Positions 41,973 to 50,483 of a stretch of DNA of 55,011 nt are shown here, piece after piece. The position numbers and the translations under genes were made by a program. The notes beneath the pieces are model-generated. The model did no database searches. It was not told where the DNA came from and saw only the letters and a list, made by a program, of their open reading frames with translations. Position 1 is the stretch's first letter; each line of letters opens with the position of its first letter. The stretch is from Gemmiger sp. An194 (GTDB lineage Bacteria; Bacillota; Clostridia; Oscillospirales; Ruminococcaceae), in the NCBI RefSeq assembly GCF_002160145.1, contig NZ_NFKA01000022.1, positions 1 through 55,011 of the forward strand, read 5' to 3'.

Positions 41973-43376
41973 TTACTGGTTATTGGGCTGGAAGAAATCG
42001 AACATTTCCAGCTGCTGCATCAGGTACTGGGCGGGTGTGAGGTCCTTGATCTGGTCCCATTTTTTCAGGTCGGGGTAGAAAAGCAATCCATTAATGTTAC
42101 TTGTTTTTGAAATATCTTTGGGCGTTCTCTGATTCGGCCGGTAAGGGTTTATGAGAACACAAGAGATTTTGTGCGCAGCATCAACCACCATATCCATTTT
42201 CCAGTTAGCCTTTTCTATGGTCCATGTTACAGTTCCTTTATTGCTACAAACCATTTTTTTATTTGTAGACTCTAAAGGTTCTGACAAGGCTAACACCTCC
42301 ATTGTGGGAGGAAACAACATCCCTACAAGCGGCGGATTATTGGCTTTTCCTTTTAAAAAGTCCTTGAGTTGGCTGGGAAACTTATACTTTACACACACCA
42401 ATTTGAAATAAAGTGAATGTGCAATTCCACTCTTATACTCATGCAGAAAATATTTTTCCATCTGAATGAATACTCGCAAAATCATTTTCAAATCCCGCAG
42501 GGATAAGTCCAGTTTCCTTGCTGTTTGTGCAAAATCATCTATCCTGCCTTCAATATGCGGGATCGCTCCGATCTCTTGACGAATAAACTCGGCCATATCT
42601 GGTTCAATCAACTTACCGTAGTAGTCAAAAAATCGAATAAGGTATCCTTCCGCATCCATTCCCTCCCCGTAGATAGACTTCACGGAATGGCACAGCTGGC
42701 TCATATCAAGAGCGAAAAGGAATACCACATTTTCTGCATCGAAGAGATGCTTAACAAACTCCATGGTCTGAACTGCAAAGTCCGGTCGGCAGCGGTCCAG
42801 CTCGTCAATGATGACCACAAGCTGTTTTTTACCTGACCGTGCCAACCCTTGGGCAATACATTCCCTGAGCCGCTCAATCATTTCCTTGTAGGCAAAATAT
42901 TCCTTGGAAGCAATATTTTTATTTGGATTCTCCTTTGTGATCGCTTCGATCGCCTCACAAAGCACATCTTCGGAAATGTGCTTTTCCACCTTTTTTGCGG
43001 CCACACCGCGAGCCAGTATTGCGATTGCTTTCACTGCGTTTTCCAGTTCGACCTTCTGATCCTCGTCAAACACCTGAAAGGCTTCAAACAGTGTTTGGGC
43101 CAATGGCTCAAATGCATTGTTCCAGTTATCGTTTTCCCAGGCATTGTACAGAACGACGGCCATATCGCAATCCTTCTCTGTACACAGATAATTCCGGAAC
43201 ATATTCAGAAAGTAACTTTTGCCGGTGCCCCAGGGAGAGTCGATGGCAATGGAAAAGGCCCTACGTTCATCATCACGCTTAAAGTCGTCGCTGTTCAGAA
43301 TGAGCTTCTTCAGAAATTCCGCGTACCGCTTTCGGCCAAGTTTATCGTCCCTTTCAAAATACAGTTCCTGCTCCAC
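41973..43376 (-). CDS. KAP-family P-loop NTPase
   Basis: A 467-residue STAND-like P-loop NTPase of the KAP class. Walker A is DSPWGTGKS (about residues 46-54) and Walker B is LVVIIDELDRCRP with D191-E192, the KAP signature. Unlike many KAPs there are no membrane helices between them. The C-terminal 200 residues have no recognised domain. KAP proteins occur in several antiphage and membrane-associated systems, but this role is inferred. The GTG at 43376 has AGGAGGT 7 bases before it; GTG at 43385 overlaps that site. The gene is AT-richer than the phage genes and divergent from the J-domain gene. Confidence 0.85.
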   Translation of the reverse strand: MEQELYFERDDKLGRKRYAEFLKKLILNSDDFKRDDERRAFSIAIDSPWGTGKSYFLNMFRNYLCTEKDCDMAVVLYNAWENDNWNNAFEPLAQTLFEAFQVFDEDQKVELENAVKAIAILARGVAAKKVEKHISEDVLCEAIEAITKENPNKNIASKEYFAYKEMIERLRECIAQGLARSGKKQLVVIIDELDRCRPDFAVQTMEFVKHLFDAENVVFLFALDMSQLCHSVKSIYGEGMDAEGYLIRFFDYYGKLIEPDMAEFIRQEIGAIPHIEGRIDDFAQTARKLDLSLRDLKMILRVFIQMEKYFLHEYKSGIAHSLYFKLVCVKYKFPSQLKDFLKGKANNPPLVGMLFPPTMEVLALSEPLESTNKKMVCSNKGTVTWTIEKANWKMDMVVDAAHKISCVLINPYRPNQRTPKDISKTSNINGLLFYPDLKKWDQIKDLTPAQYLMQQLEMFDFFQPNNQ

Positions 43377-43408
43377 GGCGGGCACCTCCTGCTGGTGGAT
43401 TTTTCCTC

Positions 43409-43417
43409 ATTATAACA
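43409..43417 (-). promoter_or_regulatory. Extended -10 promoter of the KAP gene
   Basis: On the minus strand TGTTATAAT is a perfect extended -10, about 33 bases before the start codon. Confidence 0.7.
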
Positions 43418-43446
43418 CAAAAGTCAACGCTTTTTCGTCTGCATTC

Positions 43447-43475
43447 TTGCTATTGTTATTTAGATATGTCATAAT
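43447..43475 (+). promoter_or_regulatory. Promoter of the J-domain gene
   Basis: TTGCTA (43447-43452), a 17-bp spacer and CATAAT (43470-43475) lie 51 bases before the ATG. Confidence 0.55.
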
Positions 43476-43526
43476 TACTAAAAACCTAAAAGTGGCGCTA
43501 TATCACTATGAAAAGGAGGCATAATT

Positions 43527-44354
43527 ATGACACATTATGATGTGCTGGGTGTTAGCCCAACTGCCTCCCAGGATGAGATCAAAGCTGCATACCGGAACAT
43601 GTTAAAGGCATTTCATCCTGACTACTATACCGGAGACAAAGCATTTGCGGAAAGGCAAACTTCAAAAATAGTTGATGCATATAATGTTCTTCGCGATGAG
43701 CAGCGAAGGAAAGACTATGATTTCTTACTAAACGCTCGCGATCAGGGTAATGCAGGGCGAGAATATCGTGGTGAAAACACCTCCGATCAAAGCAAAGAGA
43801 ATCAGCAGTCTGATGCTTCTGCGGACGGACCACAGCCCAATGATAAAGGGAAAAGCTCCAGAGGATCTTCCCGAAAAAATAAACTCAAATGGTTTTGCGG
43901 TATTGTCATCGCCTTTTTGGGGGCGCTTCTTACTTTTTGGGTCCATACGAATTTCTTTTTGCCTGATTCACCCACTGTAATAGATCTGTCTCCTGCTGAT
44001 GCATCTGGAAATGGTGCAAAATACCGTGTAACAGCTACTGCATATGAGCTCAATAATACTGGCATTGGAGAGGATTGGGAACATCACTTTGCAATAAACA
44101 GGAATCCCATAGGAGTAGATGGAATCGTCGTTTATTTAGAACCCGGAAGCCGCTTGACCCTTTCCGCAGCGTGTATAGAACGAGATCGTATTCCCGATAT
44201 GGGGTTTGACGAGAACCCTATTACGATACTTGAGAAAAATTTAGATTCAGATTTTTCGAGCCGCCTTGAAGTGACCATTTTCGAGGATGGAAAAAAAGCA
44301 CTCAACACCCCATTTGCCGAATTTACCATTCAATTTGATTTTACAAAGCTGTAA
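43527..44354 (+). CDS. Membrane-anchored J-domain (DnaJ-like) protein
   Basis: A 275-residue protein. The J domain (residues 1-65) has YDVLGVSPTASQDEIKAAY and an intact HPD at 30-32, so it can stimulate an Hsp70. A polar linker (70-118) leads to one transmembrane helix (about 122-146) and a strand-rich extracytoplasmic domain (150-275) with no known family. The topology puts the J domain in the cytosol. AAAGGAGGC precedes ATG at 43527. It is divergent from the KAP NTPase gene with only 150 bases between, is AT-richer than its surroundings, and has its own terminator, which suggests a transferred two-gene unit. Confidence 0.8.
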   Translation: MTHYDVLGVSPTASQDEIKAAYRNMLKAFHPDYYTGDKAFAERQTSKIVDAYNVLRDEQRRKDYDFLLNARDQGNAGREYRGENTSDQSKENQQSDASADGPQPNDKGKSSRGSSRKNKLKWFCGIVIAFLGALLTFWVHTNFFLPDSPTVIDLSPADASGNGAKYRVTATAYELNNTGIGEDWEHHFAINRNPIGVDGIVVYLEPGSRLTLSAACIERDRIPDMGFDENPITILEKNLDSDFSSRLEVTIFEDGKKALNTPFAEFTIQFDFTKL

Positions 44355-44386
44355 AGTCGACTGTAGTTGCTTTATACAAATAAAAC

Positions 44387-44425
44387 TGCGCCGTTCCCTA
44401 TCCACGAGAACGACGCATTTTTTTT
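44387..44425. terminator. Terminator of the J-domain gene
   Basis: TGCGCCGTTC and GAACGACGCA pair at 9 of 10 positions around CCTATCCACGA, followed by nine T. The next gene, on the opposite strand, ends here. Confidence 0.8.
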
Positions 44426-44801
44426 ATTTGAGCTGCCGCACCGCGCGGTCGTGCAGGCGGTAGACGGTGGACCGGGGCAGATGCAGCGCCCGGGCGATCT
44501 GCCCCATGGACAGGCCGGTGATGTAGCGCAGGTTCAGAATTTCGTGTGCCCGGCCCTGCACCGGCGCGATGGCAGCTGCCACCCTGGCATAGGCAGCGTA
44601 CATTTCCACCTTAGCGGCATCCAGCCGGCAGCGGGCCTCGTCGATCCGCTCGGCCTGGCTGGCCAGCCGGTCACCCTCCCGGCTGCGGGCTGCCGGCATA
44701 CCGGACAGGCTTTGGGTGATGCGCTCGGATTTGAGCTCCAGCAGCTGCTCACGGGCCGCCTGGACGGCTTTCAGTGCGTCGCGGTATTCCCACAGGTTCA
44801 T
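44424..44801 (-). CDS. ArpU/RinA-like phage late transcription regulator (sigma-70-like helix-turn-helix)
   Basis: A 125-residue protein. The first 80 residues are helical (coiled-coil-like), and the C-terminal HTH (NLRYITGLSMGQIARALHLP then RSTVYRLHDRAV) resembles sigma region 4. Family members activate late phage genes. It is the last gene of the leftward early operon, the usual place for such a regulator. The ATG overlaps the previous stop as ATGA, with GGAGGAG upstream. Confidence 0.75.
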   Translation of the reverse strand: MNLWEYRDALKAVQAAREQLLELKSERITQSLSGMPAARSREGDRLASQAERIDEARCRLDAAKVEMYAAYARVAAAIAPVQGRAHEILNLRYITGLSMGQIARALHLPRSTVYRLHDRAVRQLK

Positions 44802-45088
44802 AACTCCTCCTTGGTCATGCGGACCTTCACGCCGCGGGCGATCAGGCCCTGGATCATATCGTAATCGGCCAGCTTTTCCTTGCGCAGGCGGCCGTAGCTG
44901 TCGATCACATCCGGCAGCTGGTCGATCACCCGGTTAACAGTTTTTGCGGACAGGCCCGCGTTCAGCATGGCCGCAAAGACCATGCACTGGACCCGGTTGG
45001 TAATGTCCTCCACCTGGGCGTCCAGCACCGACTCGGCGGCAATGCGGGCGGCTGCCTTTTCCTTTGTGGTCAGGTATCTGGCTTTCAC
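44798..45088 (-). CDS. Hypothetical phage protein, 96 residues
   Basis: A helical, mildly basic protein (MKARYLTTKEKAAARIAAES and ending RGVKVRMTKEEL). I do not recognise a family. It overlaps the regulator gene by 4 bases and the preceding membrane gene end by 4, so it belongs to the same run. Confidence 0.65.
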   Translation of the reverse strand: MKARYLTTKEKAAARIAAESVLDAQVEDITNRVQCMVFAAMLNAGLSAKTVNRVIDQLPDVIDSYGRLRKEKLADYDMIQGLIARGVKVRMTKEEL

Positions 45089-45393
45089 TTAGGGTACCCC
45101 CGTTCCCAGCATTCGCATCCATCGTCTACAAAATCGGCAACATTGGGACTGTCCCCGTTGCAGCACACACCGTTGAACGGTTCCCACCATTGGCAGGTGT
45201 CGCAGGTATGTCGGTTCCACCGGTTGGCGGATGCCACCATGACCACAGCGCACAGAAGTGCCAGAAGCATCATCCATACATGGCAGAAAACCTCTGACAA
45301 AGCACAGGGAATCAGCATAAGCAGGCATACCCGCATAAATCCGGTGCTGTGGTCGATCAGCAAAAACCAGTAGATCTTTTTCAGCTTTTTCAT
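45085..45393 (-). CDS. Cysteine-rich small membrane protein
   Basis: A 102-residue protein. The N-terminal 60 residues hold two hydrophobic helices (VCLLMLIPCALSEVF and VWMMLLALLCAVVMVASA). The C terminus has CDTCQWWEPFNGVCCNGD and a final CECWERG, a pattern seen in small phage proteins and likely metal-binding. ATG at 45393 follows GAGGTG. Function is unknown. Confidence 0.65.
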   Translation of the reverse strand: MKKLKKIYWFLLIDHSTGFMRVCLLMLIPCALSEVFCHVWMMLLALLCAVVMVASANRWNRHTCDTCQWWEPFNGVCCNGDSPNVADFVDDGCECWERGYPK

Positions 45394-45394
45394 A

Positions 45395-45640
45395 TTACAC
45401 CTCATTTGGCCATTCCAGCTTTTGACCACAATTCCCACAGTAATTTCGCCCGGGCCGCAAACTTTCGTTACATTCCGGGCAGCGCCAGGCACCGCCGCCG
45501 TAGCGGACTTTGGCCGGAATTTTGCTTTGGGCCGCTTTTCGGGCCTGTTCCAGAGCCAGCCGGTCGAAGCTTCCCTCCGGCAGCCGTTCTTCCATTTGCC
45601 AGAGCCTGTGGATGGCTGCCTCCCACTGCATCCGGTTCAT
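45395..45640 (-). CDS. Zinc-ribbon protein, 81 residues
   Basis: The N-terminal helix is MNRMQWEAAIHRLWQMEERL and the C terminus is a zinc ribbon: CPECNESLRPGRNYCGNCG (CxxC...CxxC). It probably binds DNA or protein. It lies one base before the next start and overlaps the MazG gene by 4 bases. Confidence 0.7.
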   Translation of the reverse strand: MNRMQWEAAIHRLWQMEERLPEGSFDRLALEQARKAAQSKIPAKVRYGGGAWRCPECNESLRPGRNYCGNCGQKLEWPNEV

Positions 45641-46038
45641 AATTTCTTGCCCCCGTGCCGGTAGGGACGGCTTTTGTTGTATTCCATCTTCTCCTGCACG
45701 ATGCGGTCAACGTCCAGGTTTTCCTTTCCGAACCAGTCCAGGATTCGGATCAGGCAGTCTGCCATCTCCACGGCGATGCCTTCGGGCTTTTCGCTGAAAT
45801 GCGCCCCTTCACAATCTTCGCATTCGCAGGTGGCTTCATCGCACGGAAAGCCGTCGATTTTACATTCATGCCACTCCATCGGCCGCCAGGCCCGGTACTC
45901 CTCCATCGCCTCGGACAGCTCGGAGTGGCACAGGGCCACGATCTCGCCAAAGCTGCGCTCCTCTTCCCACCAGCCGTGCGCGACCGCGTTTTCGTGAATC
46001 TCTTTCGCCAGTTCATTCATGTTCACAGGTTTACTCAT
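45637..46038 (-). CDS. MazG-like nucleotide pyrophosphohydrolase with a cysteine-rich insert
   Basis: A 133-residue MazG-fold protein. The metal-binding motifs HSELSEAMEEY and GIAVEMADCLIRILDW correspond to the two ExxE/ExxD elements of the all-alpha NTP pyrophosphohydrolases, which act on nucleotides such as dNTPs or (p)ppGpp. Between them sits an unusual cysteine-rich insert (HECKIDGFPCDEATCECEDC). ATG at 46038 follows AAAGGAGA. Phage MazG homologues are thought to alter nucleotide pools. Confidence 0.75.
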   Translation of the reverse strand: MSKPVNMNELAKEIHENAVAHGWWEEERSFGEIVALCHSELSEAMEEYRAWRPMEWHECKIDGFPCDEATCECEDCEGAHFSEKPEGIAVEMADCLIRILDWFGKENLDVDRIVQEKMEYNKSRPYRHGGKKL

Positions 46039-46055
46039 TCCGTTTCTCCTTTCGT

Positions 46056-46196
46056 TTAAAGCAGCCAGGTCAGCAGGCGCAAAGCACCCAGCAGGGCCGC
46101 GGCGGACAGGATGAGGGTGACGACGGCCCCTGTGAGCAGCCCGGCACACAGCAGCCGGTACAACAGGCGGGCCAGCCGCACATCGTGCCGGTTCAT
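46056..46196 (-). CDS. Very small membrane protein, 46 residues
   Basis: Basic N terminus (MNRHDVRLARLLYRLL) then one long hydrophobic helix (CAGLLTGAVVTLILSAAALL). The ATG at 46196 overlaps the RusA stop as ATGA, with GGAGCAGGG upstream. The gene is probably real on the basis of the coupling and the clean membrane helix; the role is unknown. Confidence 0.55.
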   Translation of the reverse strand: MNRHDVRLARLLYRLLCAGLLTGAVVTLILSAAALLGALRLLTWLL

Positions 46197-46609
46197 CCCT
46201 GCTCCAGCTCCTGGGCATGGATGTAGATGCCCGGCACATCGGCCCAGAATTTTTCGCAGATCTCACTGGCCACCTGGGCGTCGTCCTTCCAGTAGTGCAG
46301 CTGGGTCATCACGTCCTTGAGGGCCTTTTGCAGGTTATCGGTATCCGGCCTGGTGGTTTTATAGCTCCCGTTTTTGTGGCTCTTTCCGGTGGGGAAACAC
46401 CACTTCACCACCAGCCGCACCGCCCCCTGCATCGGCTTCTGGGGCCTGTGGGGAGCAAGGTGGGCGTGCAGCTTGGCCCTTGCCTGGGTCAGCTGGGGCG
46501 AATCGTACAGCACTGCCCTGGCTTTCCCCTCCTTCTGCCAGGTGCGCAGGCCCTTATCCTGATGGGTGACGGTGGGCGGGATCATGGGTAGGAAAAATTC
46601 CAGCTCCAT
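46193..46609 (-). CDS. RusA-family Holliday junction resolvase
   Basis: A 138-residue endonuclease of the RusA type that cuts four-way DNA junctions. The catalytic region has TTRPDTDNLQKALKDVM and WKDDAQVASE with the Asp cluster, and a basic strand near KSHKNGSYK. ATG at 46609 has AAAGGAGGTG about 9 bases upstream; a GTG at 46621 abuts that site and is rejected. It lies between the primase-helicase and the small membrane gene. Confidence 0.85.
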   Translation of the reverse strand: MELEFFLPMIPPTVTHQDKGLRTWQKEGKARAVLYDSPQLTQARAKLHAHLAPHRPQKPMQGAVRLVVKWCFPTGKSHKNGSYKTTRPDTDNLQKALKDVMTQLHYWKDDAQVASEICEKFWADVPGIYIHAQELEQG

Positions 46610-46651
46610 CGCTGGGTTCACCTCCTTTCGCTTGTTTCTTTTGTATGCGGA

Positions 46652-48883
46652 TCACTTCCGGCCGACCTGGCCGCCGTCCACCCAGAAGCCGCCGTGCTCC
46701 TTAAGCCGGTTGCGGACGGTCTTTTCGGTGACGCCCAGGTACTGGGCCAGCTCTGACACGGCCACCGGTCTGCCCTCCATATTGCAGGCATCGAAGGCGG
46801 TATCCAGCGAGCTTTTTCGCTCCTCCCTGCGCTGGCCCTCGGTCTTGCGCTTGTTAAAATTGGTCTTCCAGCTGGTGCGGCCGCCTTTGGTTTCCATATC
46901 CGGCTGCAGATCGCCCAGCACGCCGGTGGTATCCTGCCGGTGGACCGGGAAGTCGAACCAAAGATTCATGGCCGGGAAGCGGGCAAATTCCCGCAATGTG
47001 CCCTCGATGCGCCAGGCGGTGAGCCCGGCGGCAGCCCGGCGGGCCTGTTCGATGTCCAGCGCCAGCTTGGCCCGCTCCATGCCGTCCAGCTGCTCGCCGC
47101 AGACCAGCTGCATCTGCAATGCGCTGCAAGCGTCGTCCTGGCTGGCGGCGCTCTCCTTCCCTGCCCGGCGCAGCGCCTGCATACACACCGCGCACACGGC
47201 GGCGTTCTCCTGCTGGGTGCGCAGCTCCGGGGAGATCTCCAGCTCGATCAAATCCAGAAGGGCATCCGGGTCACGGGCGAACACGCCGGAGCCGGAGGCC
47301 CGGTCCATACTGCGCTTGCCGCCCTGGGCGCCCTTGGAATGGTGGTGGCAATAGATGACGGCGCAGCCCAGCTCGGTGCAGACCTTATCGAACTGGTTGC
47401 AGAAGGCGGCCATCTGGTCGGCGGAATTCTCGTCGCCGGTAATCACCTTATAGATCGGGTCAATGACGATGGCGAGGTAGCCTTTCTTCGCCGCCCGGCG
47501 GATCAGGCGCGGGGCCAGCTTATCCATGGGGACGCTGCGGCCGCGCAGGTTCCAGATATCCAGATTGGCAAGATGCTCCGGACGCCAGCCCAGAGCGTTG
47601 TACACATCCCGGAAGCGGTGCAGGCAGGAGGCCCGGTCCAGCTCCAGATTCACATACAGCACCCGGCCCTGGGCACAGTCAAAGCCCAGCCAGGGGCGGC
47701 CCTCGGCGATGGCGATGCACAGCTCGATGAGGGCAAAGCTCTTGCCTGCCTTGGAGGGGCCTGCCAGCAGCAGCTTATGGCCCTGGCGCAGCACGTCCCG
47801 GATCAGAGGCGGGGCAAGGGGCGGCAGGTCGTTCCATACATCCGCCAGAGCCTCGGTGTCCGGCAGGTCGTCGGTGGAGGCTTCCACCCACTCCTTCCAT
47901 TCCTCAAAATTTTGCTTGCCGATGCCGGTATCCAGCAGATACTGCTTGTTTTCGCCCCGCTGCACGCCCGGCATCCGGGACAGGCGGGAGGGGTTGCGGT
48001 TCTGCTGGTCCAGCGTCAGGCCGTTTTTCTTGCAGACTGCGTAGAGGTAATCCACCCGGCGGCGGTATTCCTCGTAGCTGTCGGCGTCGATGTGGACGAT
48101 GGCATGCAGGCTCTTTTTGCCCGAGTAGACCAGCGCTGCCACCGGCAGCTCCAGCTCCCGGATGATGGCGTTCTGCCGTTCCAGCTCCATGGAGTCCGAT
48201 TCCACCAGCGCGAACCGGTATTCGGTGACATTCTCGTTGCGCACACCCTTGCCGTCCAGCGGGTTGAAGCGAATCCAGGCGCCCACCTTCGGGTCATAGT
48301 CGCCCAGAACGCTGCCCACGTCCCCCTTACAGGTGCGCAGCGCATCGATGAGCTGGCCGGCGGTGCGGTCGGTACAGCCCTTGGTGGGCACATACCGGCC
48401 GTCCTTCTGCCAGCTTTCGGTCACATAGCCCACCAGCTCGTCCGGCTCGAAGAGGGCCTGCAGATAATCGATCAGCTGGCTGGCCGGGTCCCACGTCTCC
48501 GGGATGGAGAGCTCCCGGCCCTCCACCCAGTTTTTATCCACCAGCGGGCGCTCGGACGCCTGCCTGCCGGAGGCGGGGCCGATCAGGTCGTCCCAATCCA
48601 GGGCATAGTCCTCCCCGGCGGGAGAATAGCCCCGGTCCAGCGCCATCTGCACGATGGTGCCTGCGGTGACCGGGGCTGCCCCGCAGCGGCCGAAGCCCTC
48701 CCACTTGCGGGCACATTCCCCCGGATGATAGCGGCCGGCATCCCGCTGGCTCCACTGCTCCCAGAGGCTCAGCGGATAGCCGGATTCCTTGAGGCCCATG
48801 CCCACCTGCAGCCACTGGGTATAATCCAGCGCGGTGGGGTCCAGAAAATCCAGAATCGGGGTAAGGCTTCGCTGCTGTTCCAT
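46652..48883 (-). CDS. Primase-helicase: PriCT-2, primase-like region, RepA-type ATPase, winged HTH
   Basis: A 743-residue multi-domain replication protein. The N terminus has a PriCT-2-like helix (LDYTQWLQVGMGLKESG). A primase-like region (about 215-330) has RFALVESDSMELERQ and YSGKKSLHAIVHID. The ATPase domain of the RepA/RecA type has Walker A LAGPSKAGKSFA (near 373) and Walker B LAIVIDPIY, with the CHHHSKG loop. The C terminus (about 695-743) is a winged HTH (VSELAQYLGVTEKTVRNRL). It probably unwinds and primes phage DNA. It overlaps nothing but lies 13 bases from the helicase gene. Confidence 0.8.
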   Translation of the reverse strand: MEQQRSLTPILDFLDPTALDYTQWLQVGMGLKESGYPLSLWEQWSQRDAGRYHPGECARKWEGFGRCGAAPVTAGTIVQMALDRGYSPAGEDYALDWDDLIGPASGRQASERPLVDKNWVEGRELSIPETWDPASQLIDYLQALFEPDELVGYVTESWQKDGRYVPTKGCTDRTAGQLIDALRTCKGDVGSVLGDYDPKVGAWIRFNPLDGKGVRNENVTEYRFALVESDSMELERQNAIIRELELPVAALVYSGKKSLHAIVHIDADSYEEYRRRVDYLYAVCKKNGLTLDQQNRNPSRLSRMPGVQRGENKQYLLDTGIGKQNFEEWKEWVEASTDDLPDTEALADVWNDLPPLAPPLIRDVLRQGHKLLLAGPSKAGKSFALIELCIAIAEGRPWLGFDCAQGRVLYVNLELDRASCLHRFRDVYNALGWRPEHLANLDIWNLRGRSVPMDKLAPRLIRRAAKKGYLAIVIDPIYKVITGDENSADQMAAFCNQFDKVCTELGCAVIYCHHHSKGAQGGKRSMDRASGSGVFARDPDALLDLIELEISPELRTQQENAAVCAVCMQALRRAGKESAASQDDACSALQMQLVCGEQLDGMERAKLALDIEQARRAAAGLTAWRIEGTLREFARFPAMNLWFDFPVHRQDTTGVLGDLQPDMETKGGRTSWKTNFNKRKTEGQRREERKSSLDTAFDACNMEGRPVAVSELAQYLGVTEKTVRNRLKEHGGFWVDGGQVGRK

Positions 48884-48895
48884 GTGTTTCTCTCC

Positions 48896-50482
48896 TTATT
48901 CCGGCTGATAGGTGGCCGGGTCGATGTTGGGCGGAATCCGCCAGCCGCTGGCGGCGATGCGGTCGATGAGCCTTTTGGCCTGATCAAACTGCCAGGTGCC
49001 CACATGGGCAAAGCCCCGGCCTTCCAGAAAACGGATCTGCTTTGGGGTGGTGAGACCCAGCTCCCGGCGCTTTTCCAGCCGATCCAGCAGAAGGCTTGCC
49101 TTGCCGGCGTTTTCCACTGCGTCCGGCAGGATGCCCAGCTTCTCCAGCGTTTTCACCTGCCCGGCGCTGGGCGGGGCCATCTCCCAGCCGAAGCTGGGCA
49201 CATAGCCGGTCAAATCCTCGGCCTGGATGCTCTTCTCGTACTGCAGCGGGTCCACCAGCTTGCGCTTGCGCCGGCGCATCTCCTCCAGCTGCTTGGCCAG
49301 CGCCTCTTCCCGCTGGGCCACCACGTCGCTGGCGGCCTTTTCCTCCGCCTGCTGGATGTCCACCGGTGCGCCGCCCGCCTCCTCTTCCAGGTTCTCGGTC
49401 ATCTTCTGAGCCACCTCTCGGCTCTCGCAGATCAGGTCCGCGGGGCGGCAGAGCTCCTGCCGCTCGGTGTGCCAGAGGAAATCCAGCAGCAGAAGATGCT
49501 CCTTGCCCGGGGCAAGGCGGGTGCCGCGGCCCACCATCTGGCAGTACAGGCTGCGCACCCGGGTGGGACGCAGCACGATCACGCAGTCCACGGCGGGGCA
49601 GTCCCAGCCTTCGGTGAGCAGCATGGAGTTGCACAGCACGTTGTATTTTCCGGCGGTAAAGTCCTCCAGGATCCGGGCCCGGTCGGCGCTTTCCCCGTTC
49701 ACCTCGGCGGCTGAAAATCCGTGGGCGGTGAGGATGTCGCGGAATTTCTGACTGGTTTTGACCAGCGGCAGAAAGACCACGGTTTTGCGGTGTTTGCACT
49801 GGGTCTCCATCTCGGCGGCGATCTGCTCCAGATAGGGGTCCAGGGCACTGTCCACATCTGCGGCCTTGAAGTCGCCGCCGCTCATGCCCACGCCGGACAG
49901 ATCCAGCCGCAGGGGCACGGTGAGCGCCTTGATGGGGCAGAGATAGCCCTCCCGGATGGCCTGGGGCAGGGTGTATTCATAGGCCAGCGAATCGAAGATC
50001 TGGCCCAGGTTGCGCATATCGCCCCGGTCCGGTGTGGCGGTGACTCCCAGCACCCGGGCGGCGCTGAAATAGTCCAGGATGGCGGTATAGCTGCCGGACA
50101 CCGCGTGGTGGGCCTCGTCGATGATGATGGTATCGAAATGATCGGGCGCAAAGCGGGACAGCCGCTTTTGCCGCATAAGGGTCTGGACGCTGCCCACGGT
50201 GACCCGGAACCAGCTGCCCAGACTGGACTGCTCCGCCTTTTCCACCGAGCAGCCCAGGCCGGTGGCCGACTTGATCTTATCGGCGGCCTGGTCCAGCAGC
50301 TCCCCCCGGTGGGCCAGGATCAGCACCCGCTCCCCCAGCTTGACCCGGTCCTCTGTGATCTTGGCGAACACGATGGTCTTGCCGCAGCCGGTGGGCAGGA
50401 CCAGCAGCGTGCGCTGCCGGCCCTCGGACCACTCTCTCTGTACGGCCTGCCTCGCTTCGCTCTGGTATGGCCGCAGTTCCAT
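48896..50482 (-). CDS. SF2 DEAD/DEAH-box helicase (SSL2-like)
   Basis: A 528-residue superfamily 2 helicase. Motif I is LPTGCGKT (30-37), II is IIIDEAHHA, III is GVTATP and VI is QMVGRGTRL. The C-terminal 150 residues are a charged linker and a helical tail with a repeated KxLxxxGxxP-type motif. It is like the helicases found next to DUF669 and Sak4 genes in Firmicute phages, with a role in recombination-linked replication. It starts two bases after the DUF669 stop. Confidence 0.87.
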   Translation of the reverse strand: MELRPYQSEARQAVQREWSEGRQRTLLVLPTGCGKTIVFAKITEDRVKLGERVLILAHRGELLDQAADKIKSATGLGCSVEKAEQSSLGSWFRVTVGSVQTLMRQKRLSRFAPDHFDTIIIDEAHHAVSGSYTAILDYFSAARVLGVTATPDRGDMRNLGQIFDSLAYEYTLPQAIREGYLCPIKALTVPLRLDLSGVGMSGGDFKAADVDSALDPYLEQIAAEMETQCKHRKTVVFLPLVKTSQKFRDILTAHGFSAAEVNGESADRARILEDFTAGKYNVLCNSMLLTEGWDCPAVDCVIVLRPTRVRSLYCQMVGRGTRLAPGKEHLLLLDFLWHTERQELCRPADLICESREVAQKMTENLEEEAGGAPVDIQQAEEKAASDVVAQREEALAKQLEEMRRRKRKLVDPLQYEKSIQAEDLTGYVPSFGWEMAPPSAGQVKTLEKLGILPDAVENAGKASLLLDRLEKRRELGLTTPKQIRFLEGRGFAHVGTWQFDQAKRLIDRIAASGWRIPPNIDPATYQPE

Positions 50483-50483
50483 C

